A model generated the notes under the pieces. It saw nothing but the letters and a program-made list of their open reading frames with translations, did not search any database and had not been told where the DNA came from. From assembly GCA_965223755.1 (NCBI GenBank), contig CBDCXF010000002.1:496001-560000 (forward strand): a stretch of 64,000 bases of DNA, written 5' to 3'. How positions within the stretch are numbered: position 1 is the stretch's first letter; each line of letters opens with the position of its first letter. Below are positions 16,844 to 25,454 of this stretch, piece after piece. The position numbers were made by a program, and so were the translations under genes. The stretch comes from CBDCXF01 sp965223755. Its GTDB lineage: Bacteria > Acidobacteriota > Thermoanaerobaculia > Multivoradales > JAHEKO01.

Positions 16844-17581
16844 CTACTTAGTACAGGCAACACCTAGCAACTTGGGCGCTGCTTGCACGATATCTTGTGC
16901 GCATTTGAGTAATACGAAATATGGAAGGGGTAGACCTCCAACTCTAAATTGGAGCAACCGCCTAACTGCGGCGTCGAACTCGTTTTCCGGCACTTCGCTT
17001 GATGGCCTGGAAGGATGCGAACCATCCAACGTATTGGCGACGCGGCGGATCACCTTTTCCCTTGAAAGGGTTGTTAGCTTCAAATTTCCGTCTGCATCAG
17101 GGAAATTTAATCTAACTGCCTCGGCTCCCATCCAATGCACGTAGTTGCAACGCTTCACTTGTTCTGCTCTGAGCGCCCTGATTAGGGACTGCTCTAGCGG
17201 TGCGAAAACAACGGAGAAGTTCTTGAGCTCGATGGAATCTCTTTGAGGCCTAACCAAAACTCCAACTGTGAAACTGCGGCCCTTTTCCATGCCTGGACCT
17301 GACGCAAGATGGCCGTTGCTCGCGTACGTAGTGGTGCCACCTGGCAGGTATGAAAAAACGTACTCGTGGCCGCGAGCAGCTCGTAGCACTTTTCTTGCTG
17401 GAATTGCAGTCCTGAAAGCTATCGTTGATTGAAATCTAGGAAAGGCCGCCGGTAGGGTCTCCTTCAGGTCCGCCCATATTCTGAGCGAATGGGACAAATC
17501 AAGCAGCGTGACAGCGTCGTAGCTACGGCGTGCCGCTTCAAAGTGTCGACGTAGGCGCTCAAGGTGAATAACCGGTCTCAT
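16844..17581 (-). CDS. Hypothetical protein
   Basis: 245 residues, no signal peptide or membrane segment, no family recognised. N-terminus MRPVIHLERLRRHFEAARRS; the middle contains FSYLPGGTTTYASNG and the C-terminus ends in LGVACTK. Base composition is less GC-rich than the flanking housekeeping genes, as in the next gene, so this 1.5-kb stretch may be acquired. A 237-bp region without recognisable features separates it from the next gene. Confidence 0.5.
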   Translation of the reverse strand: MRPVIHLERLRRHFEAARRSYDAVTLLDLSHSLRIWADLKETLPAAFPRFQSTIAFRTAIPARKVLRAARGHEYVFSYLPGGTTTYASNGHLASGPGMEKGRSFTVGVLVRPQRDSIELKNFSVVFAPLEQSLIRALRAEQVKRCNYVHWMGAEAVRLNFPDADGNLKLTTLSREKVIRRVANTLDGSHPSRPSSEVPENEFDAAVRRLLQFRVGGLPLPYFVLLKCAQDIVQAAPKLLGVACTK

Positions 17582-17818
17582 CCAAAACCCAACGGCAATG
17601 TAGTTCTGCTCAGTCTTCCATAAGCGAGCATTCGTCCTCTTTCTCCTACCACTACATCACAAAACTTTATCGATTGCCTTTGGCCCGACTGTGGGTGATA
17701 CAGAACATTTGGCAGTCCTTGGCTGGCTAGTCGCCGCCCTGGCTCCAGGCGGAAACGTGGTCCGCGACCATTTCATTGATCGACAGGCGACTGGCAGACC
17801 AATACTGCGCTTACGCGC

Positions 17819-18298
17819 TCAGAACACTCCATTCGCATTTCTTAACTTTCCGCCTGCAAACAGAGCATAAAGCCTCATCGAGAAATCCAGCGCTTGGATC
17901 GCGTCCCAGTGCTCAACGATTTTTCCGTTCTCAAGCCGCCAGGTGTCGATGATATTGAAGCCTTTTTTGTCATCCCCACGATGAGACTTTTTGACTGTCG
18001 CGTGGGAGTGAAAAATGACGTAGTCGCCGTCGGCGACAATTCTCTTGACGTCGTAGGTGAAGTCAGGGAAACGCTTGGCAAAATTCCTTACGTAATCAGC
18101 GATTCCTGCCATTCCGTCTGAAATGTTGCGATTGTGCTGAACGTATCCACTGCTGCTGAACTTCTCGAGCACCTTGTCCACTTCATGATCGATCATTAAG
18201 TGCTGTACAAATTCGGCAACGATCTCTACGTTCTTTGATTCCTCGTCATTCCAACTCGACGAACTCAGCAATCGTGGAGATATTTTCATCTGTTCCAT
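17819..18298 (-). CDS. SnoaL-like / NTF2-fold protein
   Basis: 159 residues with the NTF2-like (SnoaL polyketide-cyclase) pattern: NVEIVAEFVQHLMIDHEVDK, GYVQHNRNISDGMAGIADYV, FPDFTYDVKRIVADGDYVIF and WRLENGKIVEHWDAIQ. The family includes small cyclases, isomerases and many proteins of unknown role. GGGGAG precedes the ATG at 18296-18298. It is divergent from the aryl-CoA ligase across a 104-bp intergenic region. Codon use is AT-richer than in neighbours. Confidence 0.78.
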   Translation of the reverse strand: MEQMKISPRLLSSSSWNDEESKNVEIVAEFVQHLMIDHEVDKVLEKFSSSGYVQHNRNISDGMAGIADYVRNFAKRFPDFTYDVKRIVADGDYVIFHSHATVKKSHRGDDKKGFNIIDTWRLENGKIVEHWDAIQALDFSMRLYALFAGGKLRNANGVF

Positions 18299-18402
18299 TT
18301 GAACTCCCCCATTCGAACCTGTGCCTTTACGCCACTTGGTGCGAGAACAGTAACATCGAGCCGGGTCAAGTCTTCCCGGCTGGAATCAAGTAAATTCATC
18401 CC

Positions 18403-19929
18403 GTGCCCGAACAGCTCAATATCGCGGACGAGTTCCTAACCGATAACGCTGCTGGCGATTGTCGCGACCGAACCGCGATCCTGACCGCAAACCGCGCCTG
18501 GACCTACAGCGAAGTCGACGTACTCGCCAATCGCTACGCCAACGCCCTGACCGACGCCGGTTTGCGCCGCGAGGAGCGGGTGCTGTTGGCGATGGCGGAT
18601 GGCGCTCCCTGGGTGGGGGCGTTTTTCGGCATCTTGAAGGCCGGCGGCGTGGTGGTGATGGTGAATCCGCACTTGGCCACCGACAACCTGACCAGGATTT
18701 TCGACTACATCGACGCGCCGTGGGCGCTAGTGGATACCGAGGTAAAAGAATCGTTCGCGACGGCGGCGGCCAACGCGACGGGTGCGCCTCGGCTCGTGGT
18801 GGTTGGAGAGGATCTCGATCCTGAGACTCCACACGGGAACGCTGACTTCGCCGCAACCCAGACTGACATCGACGACCCCGCCATCTTCCTCTTCTCAGGG
18901 GGCACCACGGGGCTGCCCAAGGCGGTGGTGCAGACCCATCGTTCGTTCCTCAACACCACCCGCCTCTACGCCCAGCAGACCATGGGCTACGGACCCGACG
19001 ACATCACCATGTCGATTCCGAAGTTGTTCTTCGGCTATGCAACCGGATCGAATTTGCTGTTCCCGTTTTCGGTCGGGGCGGCCACGGTTCTTTTTCCAGA
19101 GCATCCAACTCCTGAGGTGGTGTTCCAACACTTGGAGCGATTTCGACCCACGATCTTGATCAACGTGCCCAAGATGGTGAACCAGATGGTCGCCGCGGCG
19201 CAGGACATGAAAGTTGACAGCTCGTCGCTGCGGTTTGCGACTTCGGCCGGGGAAGCCCTACCGGCACCGCTCTACGAAAAATGGCGCCAGGCGTTCGGGT
19301 GCGATCTCTACGACGGCCTCGGTACCGCGGAGATGTGGCACATCTTCCTCACCAACCGTCCGGGATCCGTGCGTGCCGGGACGCTAGGCCAGGCGGTGGA
19401 GGGTTTCGACGTCCGCATCCGCAATGATGACGGGCAGGATTTGGGAGCCAATGAGATCGGGCGCCTGTGGGTCGCCGGTGACTCCCTCGCGAAAGGCTAT
19501 TGGCGTAACGACCAACGCACCGCCGAAGCGTTCCGGGGTCGCTGGTTTGTCGGTGGGGATCTGGCGAGCCGAGATGAAGACGGGTTCTTTACCTACCACG
19601 GCCGCTCGGACGACATCCTCAAGGTGTCGGGCAAGTGGTTGGCGCCGAAGGAGGTCGAGGACTGTCTCGCCACCCATCCCGATATCGAACGCTGCGCCGT
19701 GGTTGGAGTCGAGAACGATTCCGGACTCACCGAGCCTTGCGCCTTTGTTCTTAGCGTGCCGGAGGCCGCATTGGACCCAGAACAAGTGCAGCAGTACGTA
19801 CTGGAACGCCTTGAGCCCTATAAGCATCCGCGCCGGGTGACCTTTGTGGAGGAGTTTCCGCTCACCCATCTGGGCAAGATCGATCGCGGTAAATTGAGGG
19901 AAATGGTGGAAAGCGGGGACGAGGGCTAG
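18403..19929 (+). CDS. Benzoate-CoA ligase family enzyme, probably 2-aminobenzoate (anthranilate)-CoA ligase
   Basis: 508 residues of the adenylate-forming superfamily: P-loop FLFSGGTTGLPKAVVQTH, the benzoate-CoA ligase-type KLFFGYATGSNLLFPFSVG, LYDGLGTAEMWHIF, the hinge YHGRSDDILKVSGKW and the catalytic lysine in HLGKIDRGKL. It would form an aryl-CoA thioester from ATP, CoA and an aromatic acid. Anthranilate is the likely substrate because a split 2-aminobenzoyl-CoA monooxygenase/reductase and beta-oxidation genes lie 3-10 kb away and kynureninase at 39.4 kb; this is inference. The start is GTG at 18403. Confidence 0.85.
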   Translation: MPEQLNIADEFLTDNAAGDCRDRTAILTANRAWTYSEVDVLANRYANALTDAGLRREERVLLAMADGAPWVGAFFGILKAGGVVVMVNPHLATDNLTRIFDYIDAPWALVDTEVKESFATAAANATGAPRLVVVGEDLDPETPHGNADFAATQTDIDDPAIFLFSGGTTGLPKAVVQTHRSFLNTTRLYAQQTMGYGPDDITMSIPKLFFGYATGSNLLFPFSVGAATVLFPEHPTPEVVFQHLERFRPTILINVPKMVNQMVAAAQDMKVDSSSLRFATSAGEALPAPLYEKWRQAFGCDLYDGLGTAEMWHIFLTNRPGSVRAGTLGQAVEGFDVRIRNDDGQDLGANEIGRLWVAGDSLAKGYWRNDQRTAEAFRGRWFVGGDLASRDEDGFFTYHGRSDDILKVSGKWLAPKEVEDCLATHPDIERCAVVGVENDSGLTEPCAFVLSVPEAALDPEQVQQYVLERLEPYKHPRRVTFVEEFPLTHLGKIDRGKLREMVESGDEG

Positions 19930-19939
19930 GCCCCGGGAT

Positions 19940-20170
19940 CCCCGCCCCGCTCCCAACCACCCGCGGGGATGACGATGGGCGGGCGGGGGTAAACCCCGCC
20001 CTACATCCAAAACGAGGAGCCCCTTGCGGGCCCCCTCTCGGAGGAATAACGGTGGGCGGAAGGAAGCCCCGCCCCTACATTGGGAATGTGTCAAATGTAG
20101 GGGAGCCCCTTGCGGGCTCCCTCTCCGGGCATAACGGCTGGGGGGGGGGCAAGCCCCACCCCTACATCCG
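19940..20170. repeat. GC-rich intergenic repeat cluster
   Basis: Contains CCCGCCC(C)TACAT-type units at about 19996, 20068 and 20156 and the near-identical segments starting GAGCCCCTTGCGGGC at 20017 and 20103 (86 nt apart). Several form GGGCGGGG...CCCCGCCC hairpins. No coding frame is convincing. Similar words recur at 21183 and 21240, so this belongs to the genome's dispersed repeat stock. Confidence 0.7.
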
Positions 20171-20177
20171 AAACCAG

Positions 20178-20471
20178 CTACGAATCGCTCAAATTGACTT
20201 CGATGCCACCGGTGAAACGAACGCTGAAGTTGTAGATCAGCGCTCCGATCATCCATGCGACCGCGCCAATGACGCCGTAGAAGATGGGCATGATGATGAT
20301 GGCGCCGACGCCGAACAGCAGGCCGAAAATGGCCGGCTCGTCGCCTCCCCCCAAAGCTACTCCGGCCATGGAAACGAGAGAAAACAAGGCACCAAAAAAG
20401 AGTCCCAAGAGACCGTAGATCACCAACGCTGTTTTGCCTACGGACGCTACGCCAACGCTCTGAATTTTCAT
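20178..20471 (-). CDS. Small membrane protein, DUF3566-like
   Basis: 97 residues with the pattern MKIQSVGVASVGKTALVIYG followed by GLFFGALFSLVSMAG and a second hydrophobic region (FGVGAIIIMPIFYGVIGAVA), resembling DUF3566 proteins. The ATG at 20469-20471 has a strong ribosome binding site (AGGAGGT, 7 nt away), which decides the start over an upstream frame extension. Function unknown. Confidence 0.75.
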   Translation of the reverse strand: MKIQSVGVASVGKTALVIYGLLGLFFGALFSLVSMAGVALGGGDEPAIFGLLFGVGAIIIMPIFYGVIGAVAWMIGALIYNFSVRFTGGIEVNLSDS

Positions 20472-20530
20472 TCTTTTACCTCCTGGTGTTCCGCCTCTGT
20501 TTGTCGGAAGGGCAGCCGGCACTCTGCCGC

Positions 20531-20974
20531 CTACTCTCCAATCTGCCCCACTTCCTCGGCGTAGCCAGCGATGCGCTCGCGCAGCCAGTCGGGAAGTGGA
20601 GTCTTTTCGAACGTGTCGAGGTTGATGTTCACCGTCACCACGCGACCCCGCGCGTGCAACTCAGGCGACCCCTTGGTGAACACCCGGTAGTCCCAGATAA
20701 CCGACGTCTCGCCGATGTGCCCGATTCCGACTTCGATCTCTACTTTGTCGCCGTAGCGTAGGGGAATGCGGAAGTCGACGTCGAGGTGGACGGTAGGGTG
20801 GCCGAGCCGGTGCTCGTTCATTACCGTCGGATAGTCCTGGCCGACCACATCGTGGAAGAACTGCTCCATGGCGACGTGGAAGTAATGGATAAATCGCGGG
20901 TAGTAGACAATGCGGGCCTGGTCGATGTCGCCGAATTGGACGTCGAGTCGGGCGCGGTAGGGAGGGCGGCTCAT
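20531..20974 (-). CDS. Acyl-CoA thioesterase, 4-hydroxybenzoyl-CoA thioesterase (4HBT) family
   Basis: 147 residues with a single hotdog fold. VQFGDIDQARIVYYPRFIHY is the 4HBT signature with the catalytic Asp in GDID. The rest (HPTVHLDVDFRIPLRYGDKV, RVVTVNINLDTFEKTPLPDW) agrees. It hydrolyses aryl- or acyl-CoA thioesters. Between the aryl-CoA ligase and the aryl-CoA degradation operon it may release CoA from dead-end thioesters; that role is inferred from position. Confidence 0.85.
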   Translation of the reverse strand: MSRPPYRARLDVQFGDIDQARIVYYPRFIHYFHVAMEQFFHDVVGQDYPTVMNEHRLGHPTVHLDVDFRIPLRYGDKVEIEVGIGHIGETSVIWDYRVFTKGSPELHARGRVVTVNINLDTFEKTPLPDWLRERIAGYAEEVGQIGE

Positions 20975-20993
20975 GGAGAGGAAGTGTATCGGT

Positions 20994-21034
20994 AGTGGTC
21001 AGTGGTCAGTGGTCAGTGGGTAGTGGGTAGTGGA
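20994..21034. repeat. 7-bp tandem repeat
   Basis: Six consecutive 7-bp units: AGTGGTC three times, AGTGGGT twice, then AGTGGA. It lies directly upstream of the thioesterase start (20974) and opens the large repeat field. Confidence 0.85.
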
Positions 21035-21202
21035 TGACGCCGCGAGCGCTTCTCTTCGTCGTTCCCGCGGGTGGGCGTGTGGGGGGCGGGAACCTCCGTT
21101 TCTCTCGCTGGCGAGCCTAGATCCCCGCCCCGCTCTCCGCCCCCCCACGGGGATGACAGGCCGACGGCTGAACGACGCGGGAGGGGATAAACCCCTCCCC
21201 TA

Positions 21203-21733
21203 CGTCACGAGTCACTTCGTCACTTTGTCACTCGCACGAAGGGCGAAGCCCTTCCCTGCATGTCATTCCGAGCGAACGGAGCGGAGCGGAGAGAGTCGAG
21301 GAATCTGGGAGGAGGGCGATGATCAACACCCACCCCCAAGTCCATTCGACTCGCTAACGCTCGCTCAGGACGACAAAGAGGGATCCCGGCCCCACATGCC
21401 CCCACCCGCCGGGATGACGAAAGATCTGACGCCCCCGTCACGAGTCACTCGTCACTTGTCACACGCCCGAAGGGCGAAGCCCTCCCCTGCATGTCATTCC
21501 GAGCGAACGAAGCGGAGCGGAGAGAGTCGAGGAATCTGGGCGGGGGGCGATGAATCAGCTCGCCCACCCCCAGGTTCATTCGACTCGCTAACGCTCGCTC
21601 AGGACGACAAAGAGGGATCCCGGCCCCACATGCCCCCACCCGCCGGGATGACGAAAGGTCTAACGCCCCGTCACGAGTCACTTGTCACACGCCCGAAGGG
21701 CGAAGCCTTTCCCCTACGTCACCAGTCACTAGC
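21203..21733. repeat. 233-bp direct repeat, two full copies plus a partial third
   Basis: Copies begin at 21203, 21436 and 21669 with CGTCACGAGTCAC, exactly 233 nt apart. Each full copy contains GTCATTCCGAGCGAAC, AGAGTCGAGGAATCTGGG, CGACTCGCTAACGCTCGCTC and CGGGATGACGAAAG, i.e. the dispersed hairpin element also seen at 10012. The third copy is interrupted by the IS element at 21734. An open frame across the region merely reflects the repeat. Confidence 0.85.
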
Positions 21734-22779
21734 TGTGTTGTCTCACCACGTTGTTCAGTAAAAGGAGTTGTCCATCCGAGTTTCTTCGGAGAAGCTGATT
21801 GGGAAGTAACCGATCAGCACCCAAAGGAGAACCCGGATGGACATTCATGAGAATGCACGAAGCTGCCCACGAAGTCGAGCCCTGCTAGTGCGTCGAGTCC
21901 TTGAGGAGGGGTGGACGGTGCGAGAGGCCGCTGAGGCCCTGGGCCTCAGCGAGCGATCGGCCTATCGCTGGTTGGCCCGCTTTCGAGCCGAGGGTGCGCC
22001 TGGGCTCAAGGACCGCTCGTCTCGGCCTCACCGGATACCGACCAGGACCCCAGAGGCGATCGTGCACAAGCTCATCGAGCTGCGTTGTCAGCGCTTGACC
22101 GGCAGTGAGATCGCCGCTCGTCTGGGCTTACCGCGCTCGACGGTAGGGAGGATCCTTAAGCGTGCAGGGCTGGGCCGGTTGGCTTCGCTTGAGGCTCCTG
22201 AGCCGGTGCGCCGCTATGAGAAGCAGTTTCCGGGCGAGCTGATCCATCTGGATATCAAGAAGCTGGCGGCAATCCGCAAGGTCGGCCACCGGGTCACTGG
22301 CAACCGGCGCGACTGCACTCCCGGGGCCGGATGGGAGTTTGTTCACGTCTGTGTGGATGACCGCTCACGCCTGGCCTATGTCGAAGTGTTACCGGATGAA
22401 CGGCAGGGCTCAGCCATCGCGTTCTTACGTCGTGCTGTGGCCTGGTTTGCCAGCAAAGGGATCCAGGTCCGGGCGGTGATGACCGACAACGGCCCTTGCT
22501 ACATTGCCAAGCGCTTTGTCGCTACCTGCAAAGATCTCGGCCTGGGCATCATCAGAACACGCCCATACCGACCCCGCACCAATGGCAAGGCCGAGCGCTT
22601 TATCCAGACCCTGATGCGGGAATGGGCCTACCGATGGGTCCACCAAGACTCCCGACAGCGTAGCGTGCGACTCAAGCTATACCTCCACTTCTACAATTTC
22701 CACCGTCAGCACATGAGTCTTGATGGATTGCCGCCAATCAGTAGGATCACTCACCTGAACAACGTGCTGAGAATGCACA
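21734..22779 (+). mobile_element. Intact IS481-family insertion sequence with 6-bp target duplication
   Basis: A 1046-bp element. The 25-bp terminal inverted repeats (21734-21758 and 22755-22779) match at 21 of 25 positions and begin TGTG; both end in CACGTTGTTCAG read inwards. ACTAGC directly flanks both ends (21728-21733 and 22780-22785). This fits the NCTAGN target and 6-bp duplication known for IS481. The single transposase gene fills the element. Intact ends, target duplication and open frame indicate recent insertion. Confidence 0.9.
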
Positions 22780-22784
22780 ACTAG
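21837..22784 (+). CDS. IS481-family transposase
   Basis: 315 residues. N-terminal helix-turn-helix domains (VREAAEALGLSERSAYRWLA; IAARLGLPRSTVGRILKRAG) are followed by an rve-type DDE integrase core: LIHLDIKKLAAI (first Asp), VMTDNGPCYIAKRF (second Asp) and PYRPRTNGKAERFIQTLM (Glu). GGAG lies about 7 nt before the ATG. The final Asn codon and the TAG stop (22782-22784) are completed by the flanking ACTAGC target duplication, outside the element. Confidence 0.93.
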   Translation: MDIHENARSCPRSRALLVRRVLEEGWTVREAAEALGLSERSAYRWLARFRAEGAPGLKDRSSRPHRIPTRTPEAIVHKLIELRCQRLTGSEIAARLGLPRSTVGRILKRAGLGRLASLEAPEPVRRYEKQFPGELIHLDIKKLAAIRKVGHRVTGNRRDCTPGAGWEFVHVCVDDRSRLAYVEVLPDERQGSAIAFLRRAVAWFASKGIQVRAVMTDNGPCYIAKRFVATCKDLGLGIIRTRPYRPRTNGKAERFIQTLMREWAYRWVHQDSRQRSVRLKLYLHFYNFHRQHMSLDGLPPISRITHLNNVLRMHN

Positions 22785-22787
22785 CCA

Positions 22788-23951
22788 CTAATCACTCTCC
22801 CTAAAGGCCTCCAACCTCTCAACAAAGACCGGATCGCGCCGGCGCAAACCCTCAAGATCGATCTTTCCCGAACGGGTCATGAGACTGTATACGAACTCCA
22901 GGGGCGGGAGGTCCATCTTCTCCTCGCAGGTTTCAAACCAGACACGGCTGACTTCGGCGACTTCCTGTAGACGCTCGGCACTGGGCCGGCGGGCGGTTTC
23001 GTAGGCTGCAATCGCTTCAGGAACGTCTGAGTTCTGGCCATCGGAGTTTTGGCCGAGGGCTGCAACTAGGGCGATGGCGTCTTCCATGGCCAGCTTGGTC
23101 CCGGAACCGATCGAAAAGTGCGCGGTGTGCGCCGCGTCTCCCAACAGCACACGCTTCCCTTCGCCCCAGCGTTGACAGCGCACGGTCGGGAACCGGCGCC
23201 AGATGGATCGATTGCTGAGCAGAGAGTGTCCGTTCAGGTGGTCTTGAAAGATCCGTTCGCAAAACGCCACGGTGTCTTCTTCCGAAGCGGTATCCAGTCC
23301 CGCCGCTTGCCACGTCGACTCGGTGCACTCGACGATCCAAGTGCCCAGCTCTCCCAATTTCGGGTCGCTTGAAAACGGGTAGGCGTGAACCTGGAATAGC
23401 CCCCAGTCGGTGGACTGAAAGACAAAGGTGAAGGCGTCGAGCGGCAAGGTCGTACCCAGCCAGGAAAACCGCGTCGTTCCCATGGCTACGGACGCTCCCA
23501 GCGCATCGCTCGCTTGGGCGCGCAGAACGCTGTTGACGCCGTCGGCGCCGACGACCAGGTCGGCCGATTCCTCCACCGCTTCCCAAGAATCCAGCTCCAC
23601 CTCGAAGTGCAGGCGGACCCCGACTTCACGACAGCGCCGCTGCAAGATCAGCAGCAGTTCGCGACGAGAGATGGCGGCGAAACCGTGGCCGCCGCACTCG
23701 ATCCACTCGCCGTGAATCCAAGTGCGAATGGCGTCCCAAGAGCGAAAGGCGGCGGTGATCTCCGCATGGCTTTCGGCATCGGCGCTGGCGAAATTGGCCA
23801 GCGTCGCATCCGAAAACACCACCCCCCAGCCAAAGGTGTCGTCGGCACGGTTGCGCTCGTAGACGTCGATTTCGGCTTGCGGATCCTGCTTCTTGAGAAG
23901 CAAAGCGCTGTAGAGGCCGCCGGGGCCGCCGCCGATGACTGCTGCTTTCAT
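22788..23951 (-). CDS. FAD-dependent monooxygenase, probable monooxygenase half of 2-aminobenzoyl-CoA monooxygenase/reductase
   Basis: 387-residue flavoprotein: N-terminal dinucleotide-binding motif VIGGGPGGLYSALLL, a second FAD contact ADLVVGADGVNSVLR, and LLGDAAHTAHFSIGSGTKLA, as in salicylate hydroxylase-like enzymes. Its closest functional template is the N-terminal half of 2-aminobenzoyl-CoA monooxygenase/reductase and salicylyl-CoA 5-hydroxylase. It starts with ATG overlapping the stop of the reductase gene (ATGA) and has its own GGAGCAGGGAGA upstream. It ends 9 bp from the IS481 duplication, which leaves it intact. It would add oxygen to an aryl-CoA ring. Confidence 0.85.
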   Translation of the reverse strand: MKAAVIGGGPGGLYSALLLKKQDPQAEIDVYERNRADDTFGWGVVFSDATLANFASADAESHAEITAAFRSWDAIRTWIHGEWIECGGHGFAAISRRELLLILQRRCREVGVRLHFEVELDSWEAVEESADLVVGADGVNSVLRAQASDALGASVAMGTTRFSWLGTTLPLDAFTFVFQSTDWGLFQVHAYPFSSDPKLGELGTWIVECTESTWQAAGLDTASEEDTVAFCERIFQDHLNGHSLLSNRSIWRRFPTVRCQRWGEGKRVLLGDAAHTAHFSIGSGTKLAMEDAIALVAALGQNSDGQNSDVPEAIAAYETARRPSAERLQEVAEVSRVWFETCEEKMDLPPLEFVYSLMTRSGKIDLEGLRRRDPVFVERLEAFRESD

Positions 23952-25405
23952 TCTCCCTGCTCCTCATTCCACCGCGGAGCGATCAGGCGGCGCTTGCCGT
24001 CGATACTCAACATGATGTTGGATTCCTCGAGTGACTCCCGATCCCAGAGTTGGCAGGTGACTTGTTTGTGCTTCTGGTCCAGGCCTTCGCAGTAGTTGCT
24101 GAAGATGCAGCGCCGGATCTCCGATCCTCGCCCCAGCCGCATCTTCTTGAACCAGTCGGGGTCGGCCAGCGACTGCCGTGCCGAGGCGACGATGTCCGCC
24201 TGCCCCGAGCTGAGGATGTCTTCGGCCTGTTCAAAGGTGGAGACCCCACCCGCAGCTACGATCGGTGTCTCCAACCCCTCCGAGCGCACCGCGGCGCGCA
24301 CCGCCGCCACCGCCGGCAGGTTGCGCCCGAACGGCCCCTGCGCGTCTGAAATGGCAGTCGGCATGCACTCATAACCCGACGGTCCGGTGTAGGGATAGGC
24401 AGGCCATCCGATTTTGGGCTGTTTAGCATCCTCGAACTTGCCTCCCCGGGACAGCGATAGGAAGTCCATCCCAGCTTTGGCGAATTCGACCCCATAGAAG
24501 ACCGCGTCCTCGACTTCGCCGCCTCCCTCGATGCACTCCTTCGCCAAATAGCGACAGCCGACGGGATAGTCGGCACCGACGGCGGCGCGCACTTGCGCAA
24601 GAACCTCCAGAGGGAGGCGCACGCGGTTTTGGCGCGAACCTCCATAGCCGTCCTGCCGATGATTGAGCGGCGAGAGGAACGAGGCCATGGTGTAGGCATG
24701 AGCGTAGTGCAGTTCGACCCCGTCGAAGCCAGCTTCCCGCGCCCGCGCTGCGGCCCCAGCGAAAAGACCGGGCAACACCTGTGGCAACTCGGCGATGTGC
24801 TCCAAGTCGGTATCGGTGACCCGTTCGCGGTGGCCGAAGCGGAGGTCTTCCAATTCGCGGTCGTTGAGGATGGTTTCCAGTTCGGCGTCACCGGCTGCCT
24901 TCAGAGCCTCACGAATTCCCGCGTCGGATACCCCTGGATAGTGAGCGCGATGCTGGTCGCTGATTGCCAGGTAGCGGTCAAAAAACTTGTCCGGGTCCGG
25001 GCGGCGGCGAATCGAAAGAAAGTCGATGATCTGGATGAACAGTTTGGTGCGTCCGGCGCTGGCCTCGCGCACTGTCTGGACGAGCTTCTGCAGACCGGGA
25101 ATGAAGCGGTCGTGCCCGATGCGCAGCAGCGGCCCACTCGGAATATCCCGGATCCCGGTGGCTTCGACCACAATGGCCCCCGGCTGGCCCTCCGCGAACC
25201 GCGCGTACCAAGCCAGTAGTTCATCGGTGACGTCCCCGTCTTCGGTCGCCCGCCAGGGCACCATGGCCGGGACCCAGGTCCGTTCTGCTAATTGAAGCGA
25301 CCCGATCGAAACCGGAGAGAACAGGCGAGAACCACCGGCTTCGTCTGCGGTCGGCCAGTCGGCTGACAATAAGTCGTGGCGAATGCGTTCAGGAGGTTTC
25401 CACAC
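23948..25405 (-). CDS. Old-yellow-enzyme-like FMN reductase, probable reductase half of 2-aminobenzoyl-CoA monooxygenase/reductase
   Basis: 485 residues. The OYE core is clear: LFSPVSIGSLQLAERTWVPA, the catalytic pair in GVELHYAHAYTMASFLSPL, NHRQDGYGGSRQNRVRLPLE, and the phosphate-binding PIVAAGGVSTFEQAEDIL with IVASARQSLADPDW. CIFSNYCEGLDQKHKQVTC may be a remnant of the Fe-S-type cysteine motif of larger family members. It is about 100 residues longer than a minimal OYE, with an insertion around residues 120-190. The GTG start has no strong ribosome binding site. In the fused enzyme this domain reduces the hydroxylated ring with NAD(P)H to a non-aromatic product. Confidence 0.83.
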   Translation of the reverse strand: MWKPPERIRHDLLSADWPTADEAGGSRLFSPVSIGSLQLAERTWVPAMVPWRATEDGDVTDELLAWYARFAEGQPGAIVVEATGIRDIPSGPLLRIGHDRFIPGLQKLVQTVREASAGRTKLFIQIIDFLSIRRRPDPDKFFDRYLAISDQHRAHYPGVSDAGIREALKAAGDAELETILNDRELEDLRFGHRERVTDTDLEHIAELPQVLPGLFAGAAARAREAGFDGVELHYAHAYTMASFLSPLNHRQDGYGGSRQNRVRLPLEVLAQVRAAVGADYPVGCRYLAKECIEGGGEVEDAVFYGVEFAKAGMDFLSLSRGGKFEDAKQPKIGWPAYPYTGPSGYECMPTAISDAQGPFGRNLPAVAAVRAAVRSEGLETPIVAAGGVSTFEQAEDILSSGQADIVASARQSLADPDWFKKMRLGRGSEIRRCIFSNYCEGLDQKHKQVTCQLWDRESLEESNIMLSIDGKRRLIAPRWNEEQGE

Positions 25406-25454
25406 GTTGGCCTACCGCACTTACCCGCCAATGTACGAGGGCAGGTCGAAAGCC

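Noticed and set aside
21203..21733. Possible CRISPR array
   Set aside because: Period of 233 bp with the whole unit repeated and no unique spacers; no cas genes nearby.
21030..21761. 243-codon plus-strand frame across the repeat field
   Set aside because: It consists of the 233-bp repeats translated twice (repeated SLARRAKPFPACHSER-like segments); no independent coding evidence.
23948..23951. Split monooxygenase/reductase as a frameshifted fused gene
   Set aside because: Domain order is reversed relative to the fused enzyme, and the junction is an ATGA overlap with a ribosome binding site for the second gene.
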